Assembly (NCBI GenBank): GCA_904420205.1
Contig: CAJFUN010000030.1
Location: forward strand, 93,718 to 157,717
Direction of reading: 5' to 3'
DNA: 64,000 nucleotides
Origin: Candidatus Parachristensenella avicola
GTDB taxonomy: Bacteria; Bacillota; Clostridia; Christensenellales; UMGS416
Position numbers and translations under genes: made by a program. Below the pieces are notes generated by a model. It searched no databases. It was not told the DNA's origin and saw only the letters and a list, made by a program, of their open reading frames with translations. This document shows, in pieces, positions 1 through 7,664 of this stretch. The stretch's first letter is position 1, and every line of letters starts with the position of its first letter.

Positions 1-2
1 AT

Positions 3-875
3 AACCGCCGGGAAACCCGGGAGGGCGTTGTGCGGGGCATGATGGATTTCACCCTGGGGTTGGCCAAAAAGGTGCTTTTGGCCAACAACATTGGTGCCCT
101 GTGGGAACTTGTCAAAGCGCAGCCGATCGCATCGCTCCCGGCGCTGACCGCTTGGCTGGGTATGCTAGCCTTCGCTTTTCAGATTTTCTTTGATTTCGCC
201 GGCTACTCGCAGATGGCCATCGGCCTGGGGCGCATGTTCGGCTTTACCTTCCCGGAGAATTTCCGGTATCCCTATATCGCGACGTCGGTCACCGATTTCT
301 GGCGCAGATGGCATATCACCCTTTCCACCTGGTTCCGAGAATATCTTTATATTCCCCTGGGCGGTAACCGCTGCGGCCGGGCCAAGCAGATTCGGAACCT
401 TATGATCGTCTGGGCGGCGACCGGCATCTGGCACGGGGCCAGCTGGAACTTCCTTGTCTGGGGGCTTTACTTCGGCGTCATCCTCATTTTGGAAAAATTT
501 CTTCTCGGCCCTTTGCTCGAACGGCTGCCCCGATGGGTAAGCTGGGGCTATACCATGTTGGCCGTTGTGATTGGGTGGTGCTTCTTCAGCTTTGATGCGC
601 TGGGCGACGGCGCACTGTACCTAACGCGGCTAGTGGGCCTGGGCGGAGGGGCAGACCGTTTTTCCCTCTACGCTCTGACGAGCTATTGGCCGCTTCTCTT
701 GCTGCTGGCGCTGTGCTCCACGCCGCTGCCTGCCAGGCTCTGCGCCTGGCTGAAGGCGCGCCTGCCCCGGCTGTATCCCTGGCTGGCCCTGGCGGCTTGT
801 CTGGCGGGTCTTTTGATCTGCCTGGGCTATGTGGTAGATTCCAGCTATAACCCCTTCCTTTACTTCCGCTTTTAA
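3..875 (+). CDS. MBOAT family O-acyltransferase (AlgI/DltB-like), 5' truncated by window edge
   Basis: Membrane-bound O-acyltransferase that moves acyl groups, usually acetyl, across the membrane onto an extracellular polymer. The frame is open from the first complete codon at base 3, so the N-terminal half lies outside the window. Seen: several hydrophobic helices, the family signature DFAGYSQMAIG, a conserved His in FWRRWHITLSTWFREY and the predicted catalytic His in TGIWHGASWNF, which is typical of AlgI, PatA and DltB. It ends 11 bp before a DHHW-family gene, and AlgI-type MBOATs are commonly paired with AlgJ/AlgX/DHHW partners. The role inferred is O-acetylation of a cell-wall or exopolysaccharide. 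Family assignment is firm; the acceptor polymer is unknown. Confidence 0.93.
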   Translation, partial: NRRETREGVVRGMMDFTLGLAKKVLLANNIGALWELVKAQPIASLPALTAWLGMLAFAFQIFFDFAGYSQMAIGLGRMFGFTFPENFRYPYIATSVTDFWRRWHITLSTWFREYLYIPLGGNRCGRAKQIRNLMIVWAATGIWHGASWNFLVWGLYFGVILILEKFLLGPLLERLPRWVSWGYTMLAVVIGWCFFSFDALGDGALYLTRLVGLGGGADRFSLYALTSYWPLLLLLALCSTPLPARLCAWLKARLPRLYPWLALAACLAGLLICLGYVVDSSYNPFLYFRF

Positions 876-886
876 GGAGGCCCTTC

Positions 887-1999
887 ATGGTCAGCAAGCG
901 TTACCTGAACATTTGTATCATTCTGTTCGCCGCCATTTTTGTGCTGCTGCCGGCCCTGTCGCTGATCACGCCCCAGCGTGATTTCTCTGAACTGGAAAAC
1001 CGCGTGCTTCAGGGGTGGCCCAGCTTTTCCGTGTCCAAGCTTTTTTCCGGGGAATGGATTCCTCAGCTAGAGGAAATGATGAACGACCAGTGCTTTGGCC
1101 GTGACGGCTGGGTGCGCCTAAAGGCTACCTGCGATGCCCTGTTGGGTAAAAAGGATATTGGCGGCGCCTATTTGGGCGGTGATGGATGGCTTTTTGAAAA
1201 GCGCGACATGCCCGATCCGAAGCAGTTGGAAAAAAATTGCGGCTATGTGGCCGGTTTCGCGCAGTGGGCGGGCGAACAGGGAATCCGCACTGCCTTTTTG
1301 CCGGCCTACAGCGCCGCCACCTATTATCCGGAGCACTTGCCCAGCTATGCCGCCGTAGCCGACGAGCGGGCAATCGCCGCCGCGCTCACGGGGATCGAGT
1401 TGCTGGATCCCTATGAAGCAACTTACGCCCACCGGGATGAGCCTATCTATTTTAAAACCGACCACCATTGGACCCAGCAAGGCGCATACTGGGCCTATCG
1501 CACCTTTGCGGAAGGGATGGGTTTTGACCCGCTTCCCTGGGCAGATGTATCGGTAAGTCCCACCCCCTTTTATGGTACGCTCTATTCCCGCGCCCCCCTG
1601 CCCTGGATCCAGGGAGACACGCTTTCCTATAGGGAAACAGCGCCGGTGGAGGACGTTTATTACGACGGCGTTTCCTCCGGCGATACCAGCCCCTATAAGC
1701 TGCAAAACCTTGCAAAAAAAGATCAGTATACCGTGTTTTTGGACGGCAATCACGTCACTCAGGATATTCGTACCGGGAACCATACCGGCCGCACGCTGGC
1801 TGTGATGAAGGATTCCTTTGCGCACGCGCTGGCTCCGCTGCTGGCCGCGCATTATGACCGGGTTATTCTGATTGACCTGCGGTATTTCAGCCAGCCTGTA
1901 CGGCCCTACCTTCTTGAGCAGGGGGTTACGGACGTGCTCATCAGCTATAACATGAGTTGGTTTGCCGGCGATACCAACATCGTACGGCTGACGCGATAA
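887..1999 (+). CDS. DHHW family protein (AlgX/AlgJ-like O-acetylation partner)
   Basis: 370 residues with an N-terminal signal-anchor (about residues 7-28) and an extracytoplasmic remainder. The name-giving motif sits at residues 192-195 in KTDHHWTQQGAYWAY. In AlgX/AlgJ relatives this Asp-His pair belongs to a SGNH-like catalytic site, and a Ser in MKDSFAHALAP near residue 308 fits the nucleophile position. The ribosome site TAAGGAGG overlaps the stop codon of the preceding MBOAT gene, so the two are translationally adjacent and probably act together: the MBOAT supplies acetyl groups and this protein transfers them outside the membrane. Family call is strong; the enzymatic role is inferred from the pairing. 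Confidence 0.9.
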   Translation: MVSKRYLNICIILFAAIFVLLPALSLITPQRDFSELENRVLQGWPSFSVSKLFSGEWIPQLEEMMNDQCFGRDGWVRLKATCDALLGKKDIGGAYLGGDGWLFEKRDMPDPKQLEKNCGYVAGFAQWAGEQGIRTAFLPAYSAATYYPEHLPSYAAVADERAIAAALTGIELLDPYEATYAHRDEPIYFKTDHHWTQQGAYWAYRTFAEGMGFDPLPWADVSVSPTPFYGTLYSRAPLPWIQGDTLSYRETAPVEDVYYDGVSSGDTSPYKLQNLAKKDQYTVFLDGNHVTQDIRTGNHTGRTLAVMKDSFAHALAPLLAAHYDRVILIDLRYFSQPVRPYLLEQGVTDVLISYNMSWFAGDTNIVRLTR

Positions 2000-2012
2000 G
2001 GAGGAAAGCGCC

Positions 2013-3500
2013 ATGAAAAACCGAAAAGTGATCCTCATTATGACTGATTCACAGCGATGGGATATGCTGGGCTGCTACCGGGATACCGGGCTTCAAACAC
2101 CCAACCTGGACCGCCTAGCCGCCCAGGGGCGCCGCTTTGAACGGGCTTATGACGTACAGCCCGTTTGCCAGCCGGCCCGGGCGGGCATCTTTACCGGGCA
2201 GTATCCGCACAGCTGCTGCAGCTGGTCCAATTCTATGGGCATCGCCGACAATACCCATACGATCGGCCAGCGTCTGGCCGATCAAGGCGTTCATACCGCC
2301 TATATTGGGAAATGGCACCTGGACGGAAGCGATTATTTCGGCCTGGGCCGATGCCCTGCAGGCTGGGATCCGGATTACTGGTATGACATGCGGAACTACT
2401 TGGATGAGCTGACGCCCGATGACCGAGCCCGCTCCCGAAGGTCCTCCACCATGGAGGACGGCGGTATTGACGATTCCTTTACCTACGGGCACCGCTGCAC
2501 AAACCGGGCCATTGACTTTCTTCGGGCGCATCACGACGAGGACTTTTTCCTGGCGCTATCCTATGACGAGCCTCACGGCCCCTTCCTCTGTCCGGAGCCC
2601 TATGCCCATATGTACCAGCATTACGCCTTCCCAAAGGATCCCAGCGTCGATGATGATCTTTCCGGCAAGCCCGATTATCAACGCGTATGGGCTGGCCACG
2701 CCTTAGAGGAAGATACCCGCGATTTGCGGTTGGAGGCACCTTATTTTTTCGGGTGCAATAGCTATGTCGACGCGCTGATCGGCCGAGTGCTTGCGGCAGC
2801 CGATGCGTATGCGCCGGATTCCCTTATCATCTATACTTCCGATCACGGCGACATGCTCCACGCGCACCGCCTGACCGGCAAGGGTCCGGCCGCCTACGAT
2901 GAAATTACCCGCGTGCCTCTCATCATCCGGGGTCCCGGGATCGAGCCCGGCATCGTCGACCCGCATCCGGTCTCTCACCTGAATCTCGCACCCACCATCA
3001 TGGAGTGGATGGGACTAACGGTTCCAAAGGTCTTCGATGGGAAGAGCATCCTGCCAGAGCTTTGGGATCCTGGCATCCGCTGCAATGAATATGTGTTCAC
3101 AGAATTCGGCCGCTATGAAGTAGACCACGACGGTTTCGGCGGCTTCCAGCCCATGCGCAGCGTTTTCGATGGGCGCTATAAGCTGGCTGTCCATCTGCTT
3201 TCCACCGATGAGCTTTATGATCTTCAGACGGATCCCTATGAGTGCGCCAACCTGATCGGCAGCTGCACCCATACCCAGATACGCAACCGGCTGCACGATG
3301 CGCTGCTGGCCGAGATGAACCGCACCCGCGACCCCTTCCGGGGCTATTATTGGGCACGCCGCGCTTGGCGCAGCGATGCGCCCTCCGCATCCTGGGCCTA
3401 TACCGGCATGACGCGGCAGCGGGAAGACGAGGACTATGAGCCGCGCCAGCTGGACTATGAAACGGGGCTTTCCATGGAATCTGCCGTCCGTCTGAAATAG
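2013..3500 (+). CDS. Cys-type sulfatase (alkaline phosphatase superfamily)
   Basis: 495-residue sulfatase removing sulfate esters, probably from glycans. The N-terminal metal-site strand is ILIMTDSQRWD, and residues 52-56 read CQPAR, the C-x-P-x-R signature whose Cys must be converted to formylglycine. In an anaerobe this needs a radical-SAM maturase (anSME), which is not in the window. A second metal-binding motif, YTSDHGDMLHAH, lies near residue 274. No signal peptide is evident, so it probably acts in the cytoplasm on imported sulfated sugar. It starts 13 bp after the DHHW gene with RBS AAGGAGGAAAG, in the same apparent operon. The C-terminal arginine-rich tail is unremarkable. A phosphodiesterase or phosphonate hydrolase role within the superfamily is less likely because the sulfatase signature is intact. 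Confidence 0.92.
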   Translation: MKNRKVILIMTDSQRWDMLGCYRDTGLQTPNLDRLAAQGRRFERAYDVQPVCQPARAGIFTGQYPHSCCSWSNSMGIADNTHTIGQRLADQGVHTAYIGKWHLDGSDYFGLGRCPAGWDPDYWYDMRNYLDELTPDDRARSRRSSTMEDGGIDDSFTYGHRCTNRAIDFLRAHHDEDFFLALSYDEPHGPFLCPEPYAHMYQHYAFPKDPSVDDDLSGKPDYQRVWAGHALEEDTRDLRLEAPYFFGCNSYVDALIGRVLAAADAYAPDSLIIYTSDHGDMLHAHRLTGKGPAAYDEITRVPLIIRGPGIEPGIVDPHPVSHLNLAPTIMEWMGLTVPKVFDGKSILPELWDPGIRCNEYVFTEFGRYEVDHDGFGGFQPMRSVFDGRYKLAVHLLSTDELYDLQTDPYECANLIGSCTHTQIRNRLHDALLAEMNRTRDPFRGYYWARRAWRSDAPSASWAYTGMTRQREDEDYEPRQLDYETGLSMESAVRLK

Positions 3501-3546
3501 CGCGCGGCCATGGGGGGCTGCGGGCGCCGCTGACGCAAGTTTGTGC

Positions 3547-3575
3547 TTTTCATCCTGCCGGAGAAGTCGTATAAT
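3547..3575 (+). promoter_or_regulatory. Probable sigma-A promoter before the lipid kinase gene
   Basis: A perfect TATAAT at 3570-3575 with a weak TTTTCA -35 seventeen bases upstream. It lies about 65 bases before the kinase start codon in the 140-bp gap after the sulfatase gene, suggesting that the kinase and rhamnosidase genes have their own start site. The -10 is convincing and the -35 weak. Confidence 0.5.
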
Positions 3576-3640
3576 AGAGGATGGACGTTTCGTCCTCTAA
3601 TCATTTTTTCGGTATCTTACCAACAAGGAGACCCTCACCC

Positions 3641-4513
3641 ATGATGCTGCTGATCGTTAACCCCGTTGCCGGCCACGGCAAAGCGATGCGCCTAGCCGAT
3701 AAAGCATCTTCCCTGCTGGGAAATTGCCGTACCGTCTATACCAACGCACCTGGACACGCTACCGAGCTGGCCCGGGAAGCGGCAAGGTCGGGCGCCTATG
3801 AGGCTGTCGTCGCCATGGGCGGCGACGGCACGGTATCGGAAACGGCGGCCGGACTCCGGGATACAGAGGTGCCGCTGGGTATACTGCCCGCCGGGACGGG
3901 CAACGACACCTGCCGCGGATATGGCATTCCGCTGGGGCTGGAGCCGGCGGTGGAAGCGCTCCGGCAGGGCCGTCAGGGCCGGGTGGACATTCTTCGGGTG
4001 AACGGGCGCATTTTTCTTAATATCATGTCGGTAGGCTTCGACGCGCAGGTGGTTAAGGCCGCTCAGCAATACAAAAGTTTCGGCAGCGTCAGCTATGCCA
4101 TGGGCGTCTATGCGGCGCTTACCCGTTACCGGTATACCGAGCTGACGCTCACGGTGGACGGCGCGGTTCAGCAGGGGCGATATTTTCTTGTGGCCGCCGG
4201 CTGCGGCACCCATTATGGCGGCGGTATGAACGTGCTCCCCATGGCCGACCCTTGCGATGGGCTGCTGGATCTTTGCACCATTGAACCTGTATCCACCGGC
4301 ACCGTCCTGCGGCTGCTTCCGCGGTTTATGAAGGGCCAGCATCCCTGCTATGATTTCGTCCATTTTTCCCGCGCGCGCCATATCGTCATCAAGGCCGGCG
4401 GGGCCGAAGGCTTTGATCTGAATGCCGACGGTGAAATACAGCCCGGCCAGCGCCGGGTTGAGATCTCAGTGCTTCCCAAGGGTCAGCTTGTGATCCTGCC
4501 AGAAGCGCGCTAA
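3641..4513 (+). CDS. YegS/DagK-type lipid (diacylglycerol-like) kinase
   Basis: Soluble or peripheral lipid kinase of the diacylglycerol/sphingosine kinase catalytic family, phosphorylating a lipid hydroxyl with ATP. Seen: N-terminal LIVNPVAGHGKA, the nucleotide-binding GGDGT at residues 60-64, and PAGTGNDTCRGYG at about residues 87-99, all hallmarks of YegS/BmrU/DgkB proteins. The length of 290 residues matches the family. An ATG 60 bases upstream is in frame, but I chose 3641 because AACAAGGAGA lies 8-10 bases before it and the conserved fold begins there. It likely recycles diacylglycerol released during surface polymer synthesis, which fits the neighbouring O-acetylation genes (inference). 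Confidence 0.93.
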   Translation: MMLLIVNPVAGHGKAMRLADKASSLLGNCRTVYTNAPGHATELAREAARSGAYEAVVAMGGDGTVSETAAGLRDTEVPLGILPAGTGNDTCRGYGIPLGLEPAVEALRQGRQGRVDILRVNGRIFLNIMSVGFDAQVVKAAQQYKSFGSVSYAMGVYAALTRYRYTELTLTVDGAVQQGRYFLVAAGCGTHYGGGMNVLPMADPCDGLLDLCTIEPVSTGTVLRLLPRFMKGQHPCYDFVHFSRARHIVIKAGGAEGFDLNADGEIQPGQRRVEISVLPKGQLVILPEAR

Positions 4514-4524
4514 GGAGGTACCTC

Positions 4525-6825
4525 ATGCTTGAAACGATTTCCAACCAGCTGCATCATGCCCGCTGGATCGCCCTGCCCGACGCTGTCGCGGAATCGCTTC
4601 CCCGCCGGTCCGTATCCACCTATTTCCGGCTTGCCTTCACCTTGCCCGAGGATCGGCTCGTCACCGTCCGGGTGTCGGCAGCCGACCGTTACCGGCTCTA
4701 TGTAAATGGCCAATCCATGCATGCCGGGCCGGCCAAAGGTGACCGCTGGAATCATTTCTACGATACGCTTCAGCTGCCCCTGCTGGCCGGGGAGAATATC
4801 CTGCTGGCCCGGGTCATGTGGTATGCTCCGCTGGAGCGTACCGTTGATCATAACCAGGTTAACGGGCCTACCAGCGTTATGTCCTTCCAGCACGAGCCGC
4901 TCTTCTTCCTGGAGAGCGTGGGCGAGGGGCTGGATCTTTCCACCGGCCATGCCGCCTGGCAGGCCTTCTGGGATCGCGCCACCGAACTCATCAGCTGCCC
5001 CGCAGCCTGGCAGGGCGGCGGTGTAGAGCAGTATGACGGCGCCTTGGCCTGCTGCGACTGGGCCACCACCGGCGGTAAGGACTGGCCGGCGGCTGCCGTA
5101 CGCTTTAGCAGCAGTATCAATCCTTTCGGGGAGATCTCGCCTTTGATCCTCAAGGAGCGCCCCATTCCTTCCCTATACCAGCGGCCTTTATCCCCTATCC
5201 GGACACAGCCCACACGCCCGGGAGAAGAAGGGTTGTCCTTTGCCGACGGCGTGGCGACCGTGCCCGCCGGCCATGTGCAGGCGCTGGAGCTGGCCTTTGA
5301 CGTGCTCTACACCGCTTATATTAAGCTTCGCATTCAAAGCGGCCGCGGTAAAGTACGGCTGATCTATGCGGAAAGCTATGTGGATGAAAACGGCGCCAAG
5401 GGGGTGCGCGACGACGCCACCGGCCACTTGACCGGCACGACCGACGTGATCCTAGCCGCCGGCACGCCTTTAGCCTGGGATAGCTTCTGGTTCCGGACCT
5501 TCCGCTTTATCCGTGTGGAGGTGGAGGCCGAGACCGATCTCACCTTGGCTATGCCTGCCTTTTTAGAGACGGATTATCCCCTCCCCGTCTCCACCTTGCC
5601 CACGCTGACGCCCGATTGGGCCGATCAGCTGTGGCGCATCTCGTTGCGTACGCTGAACCGCTGCATGCACGAAACCTATGAGGACTGCCCCTATTATGAG
5701 CAGCTTCAATATACCATGGACACGCGGTTGGAGATGCTCTTTACCTATGCGGTCGGCGGCGATACGCGGATGGCCCGCCGAACGCTGTGGGATTTTCATT
5801 GCTCCCAGCTGCCTGACGGCATATTGCAGTCCCGCTACCCCTCCCAGTATCCACAGGTGATCCCGGTATTCAGCCTGCATTGGATCTTCATGCTGGAGGA
5901 CTACTATACGCAGACCGGCGACGCCGCGCTTATTAAGCAGTACCGCGCTACCATGGACGGTGTACTGGATTACTTTGACCGCCATATTGGCAGCAGCGGC
6001 TTGGTGGAGCACCTGGGTTACTGGGATTTCGGGGACTGGACGCCCCAATGGGAAGATCGGCGCGGGGTGCCTTTCGCCGTGGATGCCGGCCCTTGCACGA
6101 TGCATAACCTGTGCTATGTCCAAGCGCTGCAGGCCGCGGCTCGCATGGCCTCGCCCATGGGCCGCCCTGCGTTGGCCGCCGACTATACATCCCGGGCTCA
6201 GGCCATCCTTGCGGGCGTTCAATCCCAGTGCTACGACGCTGCCCGCGGATTGTTCCGCGAAGGTCCGGCGGTGGATGAATATACCCAGCATGCCCAGATT
6301 CTTGCGATTCTGACCGGCCTTGTATCCGGCGGCGAAGCCCGGGCGCTCATGGAGCGCACCTTGGCCGACTCCAGTCTGATTCCCTGCTCCTTCCCCTGGA
6401 TGTTCAATCTCATCCGGGCACTGGAGGCCGTCGGCCTATACGAGCGCGCTGACGGCATCATTTGGTCCGTGTATCGCGATATGCTCAAGGATCACCTGAC
6501 CACGGTGCCGGAACGTCCTTTCTTGGTGCGCAGCGATTGTCATGCCTGGAGCGCCCTTGTGCTCTATGAGCTGCCGCGAAAATGGCTGGGCGTCCATCCC
6601 GGCCAGCCTGGTTGGACGGAGATTCGCATCACGCCGGTTCCCTGCGGCCTGTCCCAGTGTGCTGGCCAGGTCTGCACGCCCAAGGGCAGTGTCGAGGTCT
6701 CCTGGCTGATAAAGGACGGCCGCTATAGCCTGAGCTTCACCGCGCCCAGCGTGCCTGTGCGGGTCTATCTGCCCGATGGCCGGGGCTTCTACTTCCCCGA
6801 TGGCGGCAGCCATATCGTAGAATAG
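4525..6825 (+). CDS. Alpha-L-rhamnosidase-like glycoside hydrolase (GH78-type)
   Basis: 766 residues without a signal peptide. The N-terminal 160 residues form a beta-rich domain (YRLYVNGQSMHAGPAKGD) like the N-terminal domain of bacterial rhamnosidases. The rest resembles the six-hairpin (alpha/alpha)6 catalytic barrel, including YEDCPYYEQLQYTMDTR near residues 390-406, which corresponds to the acidic active-site segment of GH78, and HWIFMLEDYYTQTGD. A C-terminal beta domain closes the protein, ending in YLPDGRGFYFPDGG. It lies 11 bp after the lipid kinase with RBS TAAGGAGG. It probably cleaves terminal rhamnose or a related deoxy-sugar from imported oligosaccharide. The fold is well supported; exact substrate specificity is not. 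Confidence 0.85.
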   Translation: MLETISNQLHHARWIALPDAVAESLPRRSVSTYFRLAFTLPEDRLVTVRVSAADRYRLYVNGQSMHAGPAKGDRWNHFYDTLQLPLLAGENILLARVMWYAPLERTVDHNQVNGPTSVMSFQHEPLFFLESVGEGLDLSTGHAAWQAFWDRATELISCPAAWQGGGVEQYDGALACCDWATTGGKDWPAAAVRFSSSINPFGEISPLILKERPIPSLYQRPLSPIRTQPTRPGEEGLSFADGVATVPAGHVQALELAFDVLYTAYIKLRIQSGRGKVRLIYAESYVDENGAKGVRDDATGHLTGTTDVILAAGTPLAWDSFWFRTFRFIRVEVEAETDLTLAMPAFLETDYPLPVSTLPTLTPDWADQLWRISLRTLNRCMHETYEDCPYYEQLQYTMDTRLEMLFTYAVGGDTRMARRTLWDFHCSQLPDGILQSRYPSQYPQVIPVFSLHWIFMLEDYYTQTGDAALIKQYRATMDGVLDYFDRHIGSSGLVEHLGYWDFGDWTPQWEDRRGVPFAVDAGPCTMHNLCYVQALQAAARMASPMGRPALAADYTSRAQAILAGVQSQCYDAARGLFREGPAVDEYTQHAQILAILTGLVSGGEARALMERTLADSSLIPCSFPWMFNLIRALEAVGLYERADGIIWSVYRDMLKDHLTTVPERPFLVRSDCHAWSALVLYELPRKWLGVHPGQPGWTEIRITPVPCGLSQCAGQVCTPKGSVEVSWLIKDGRYSLSFTAPSVPVRVYLPDGRGFYFPDGGSHIVE

Positions 6826-7144
6826 CCATGATCACGCTTCGCAGCGATCCGTGCAGCAACGGCTAAACCGGTGCTGTCCGTACGCGGTTGAGTTACGCTT
6901 CCCCGGGCGTCACTTGACGCTCCTCGATATTCCGGCGCGCCCCTACGCTTTGCACGCGCCGGAATACCCGATGGGCAGAAGGGCGCGGTTGGTTGGCTGC
7001 GGGCACATCGGAGGTAATGTTTACCTAAAATGCGCCCGGCGATATACGGGGTGCATCAATCGATGCGCTTCTCCCCGTCGGGGCGGCGCTGCGCCGTATC
7101 ACCGCTTAATGTGCGATCGCATTCATCGGATTATGGCCCCTAAA
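6826..7144 (+). other. Gene-free spacer after the rhamnosidase gene
   Basis: About 320 bases. An open frame runs from 6851 to 7159, but it has no ribosome site and its translation is a Pro/Arg/Cys-rich string unlike any family I know. I see no terminator after the rhamnosidase stop and no RNA gene. Confidence 0.5.
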
Positions 7145-7330
7145 AACGGATTCCCTTGAACTGGTTTGCCCGTTGGACGGGACCTTGAAGAAGGGTTTGA
7201 GCCGTTACCCTTGGGCGGTGAAATCAAAACCACCCATTGAGCAGTTGGTTTGAACAGGCCCGATAAGGGGCTAGCACCTGTGGCAGCACCCTAAAAGGTA
7301 ACTGAAAAGGCTGACACACTTTCACCACGA
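7145..7330. other. Structured segment flanking an IS200 fossil (possible element end or ncRNA)
   Basis: The segment has an unusual density of short stems: CCCGT/ACGGG around 7170, AAGGGT/ACCCTT at about 7193-7214, ACAGG/CCTGT around 7254-7281, and longer-range GGTGAAA (7217-7223) with TTTCACC (7320-7326). It is followed on the plus strand by a strong GC hairpin with a T-run. Two readings are possible: the structured non-coding right end of the adjacent IS200/IS605 remnant, or an independent small RNA ending at that terminator. I cannot assign it to a named RNA family from memory. Confidence 0.4.
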
Positions 7331-7332
7331 GC

Positions 7333-7358
7333 CGCCCCCCTACTCGGGGGGCGCTTTT
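7333..7358 (+). terminator. Rho-independent terminator or IS200-end hairpin
   Basis: Eight-pair stem CGCCCCCC / GGGGGGCG with loop TACTC, followed by CTTTTTA on the plus strand. It lies between the structured segment and the transposase remnant. Confidence 0.65.
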
Positions 7359-7361
7359 TAT

Positions 7362-7562
7362 GCTTTTCCGCCTTCTCTGCAGTGAATGGGTCTACAATGC
7401 TTTCTAGCTCAACTGGTCGTTGACTCCATCGCCTTGCAGTGGAGTACGTATGTATGCCCGTATGGCACCTTCGGATTTTCCTCCTATCTTAACGTGATAT
7501 TCTCTGCACCAGCAATGTGGATTTCCATACTGGTCGTTTAGGTTCGCGTGTTTGTTAGGAAA
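7362..7562 (-). pseudogene. Decayed IS200/IS605 TnpA transposase, C-terminal fragment
   Basis: Reading the minus strand from 7562, the translation contains KHANLNDQYGNPHCW, then CREYHVKIGGKSEGAIRAYI and GVNDQLS before a stop at 7404-7406. This follows the C-terminal half of IS200-type Y1 transposases, whose consensus reads roughly KHANLKYKFGNRHFW, GYYVsTVGlNEatIrkYI, then a DQLS segment and DPF. Shifting frame at the stop restores LESIVDPFT, the expected downstream DPF block, so the fragment is both truncated and frameshifted. Everything N-terminal, including the HUH motif, is missing. The Tyr in REYHV may correspond to the catalytic tyrosine. It sits in the spacer downstream of the ABC exporter genes. 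The reading rests on my recall of the family, without an alignment. Confidence 0.75.
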
Positions 7563-7600
7563 GCGGGGCCGGCACGACGAAAGTCATGCCGGCCCCGTTG
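7562..7600 (-). terminator. Terminator-like hairpin after the ABC exporter pair
   Basis: An eleven-pair perfect stem, CGGGGCCGGCA (7564-7574) with TGCCGGCCCCG (7587-7597), 68 bases beyond the stop codon of the second ABC gene. The T-run on the minus strand is short (CTTTCC), so termination may be partial. Confidence 0.6.
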
Positions 7601-7664
7601 GCTTGCCGCAGGCTTTATTCCACGAACCGAAACCTTGTGATGGCTGCGCGGTTTCGCACGCAGC

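Noticed and set aside
6851..7159. 102-codon plus-strand frame after the rhamnosidase
   Set aside because: No ribosome site, translation rich in Arg, Pro and Cys, unlike any family.
7145..7330. raiA motif RNA, 6S RNA, tmRNA or SRP RNA
   Set aside because: I could not match conserved sequence of any of these from memory; the segment is kept as an unassigned structured region beside an IS200 fossil.
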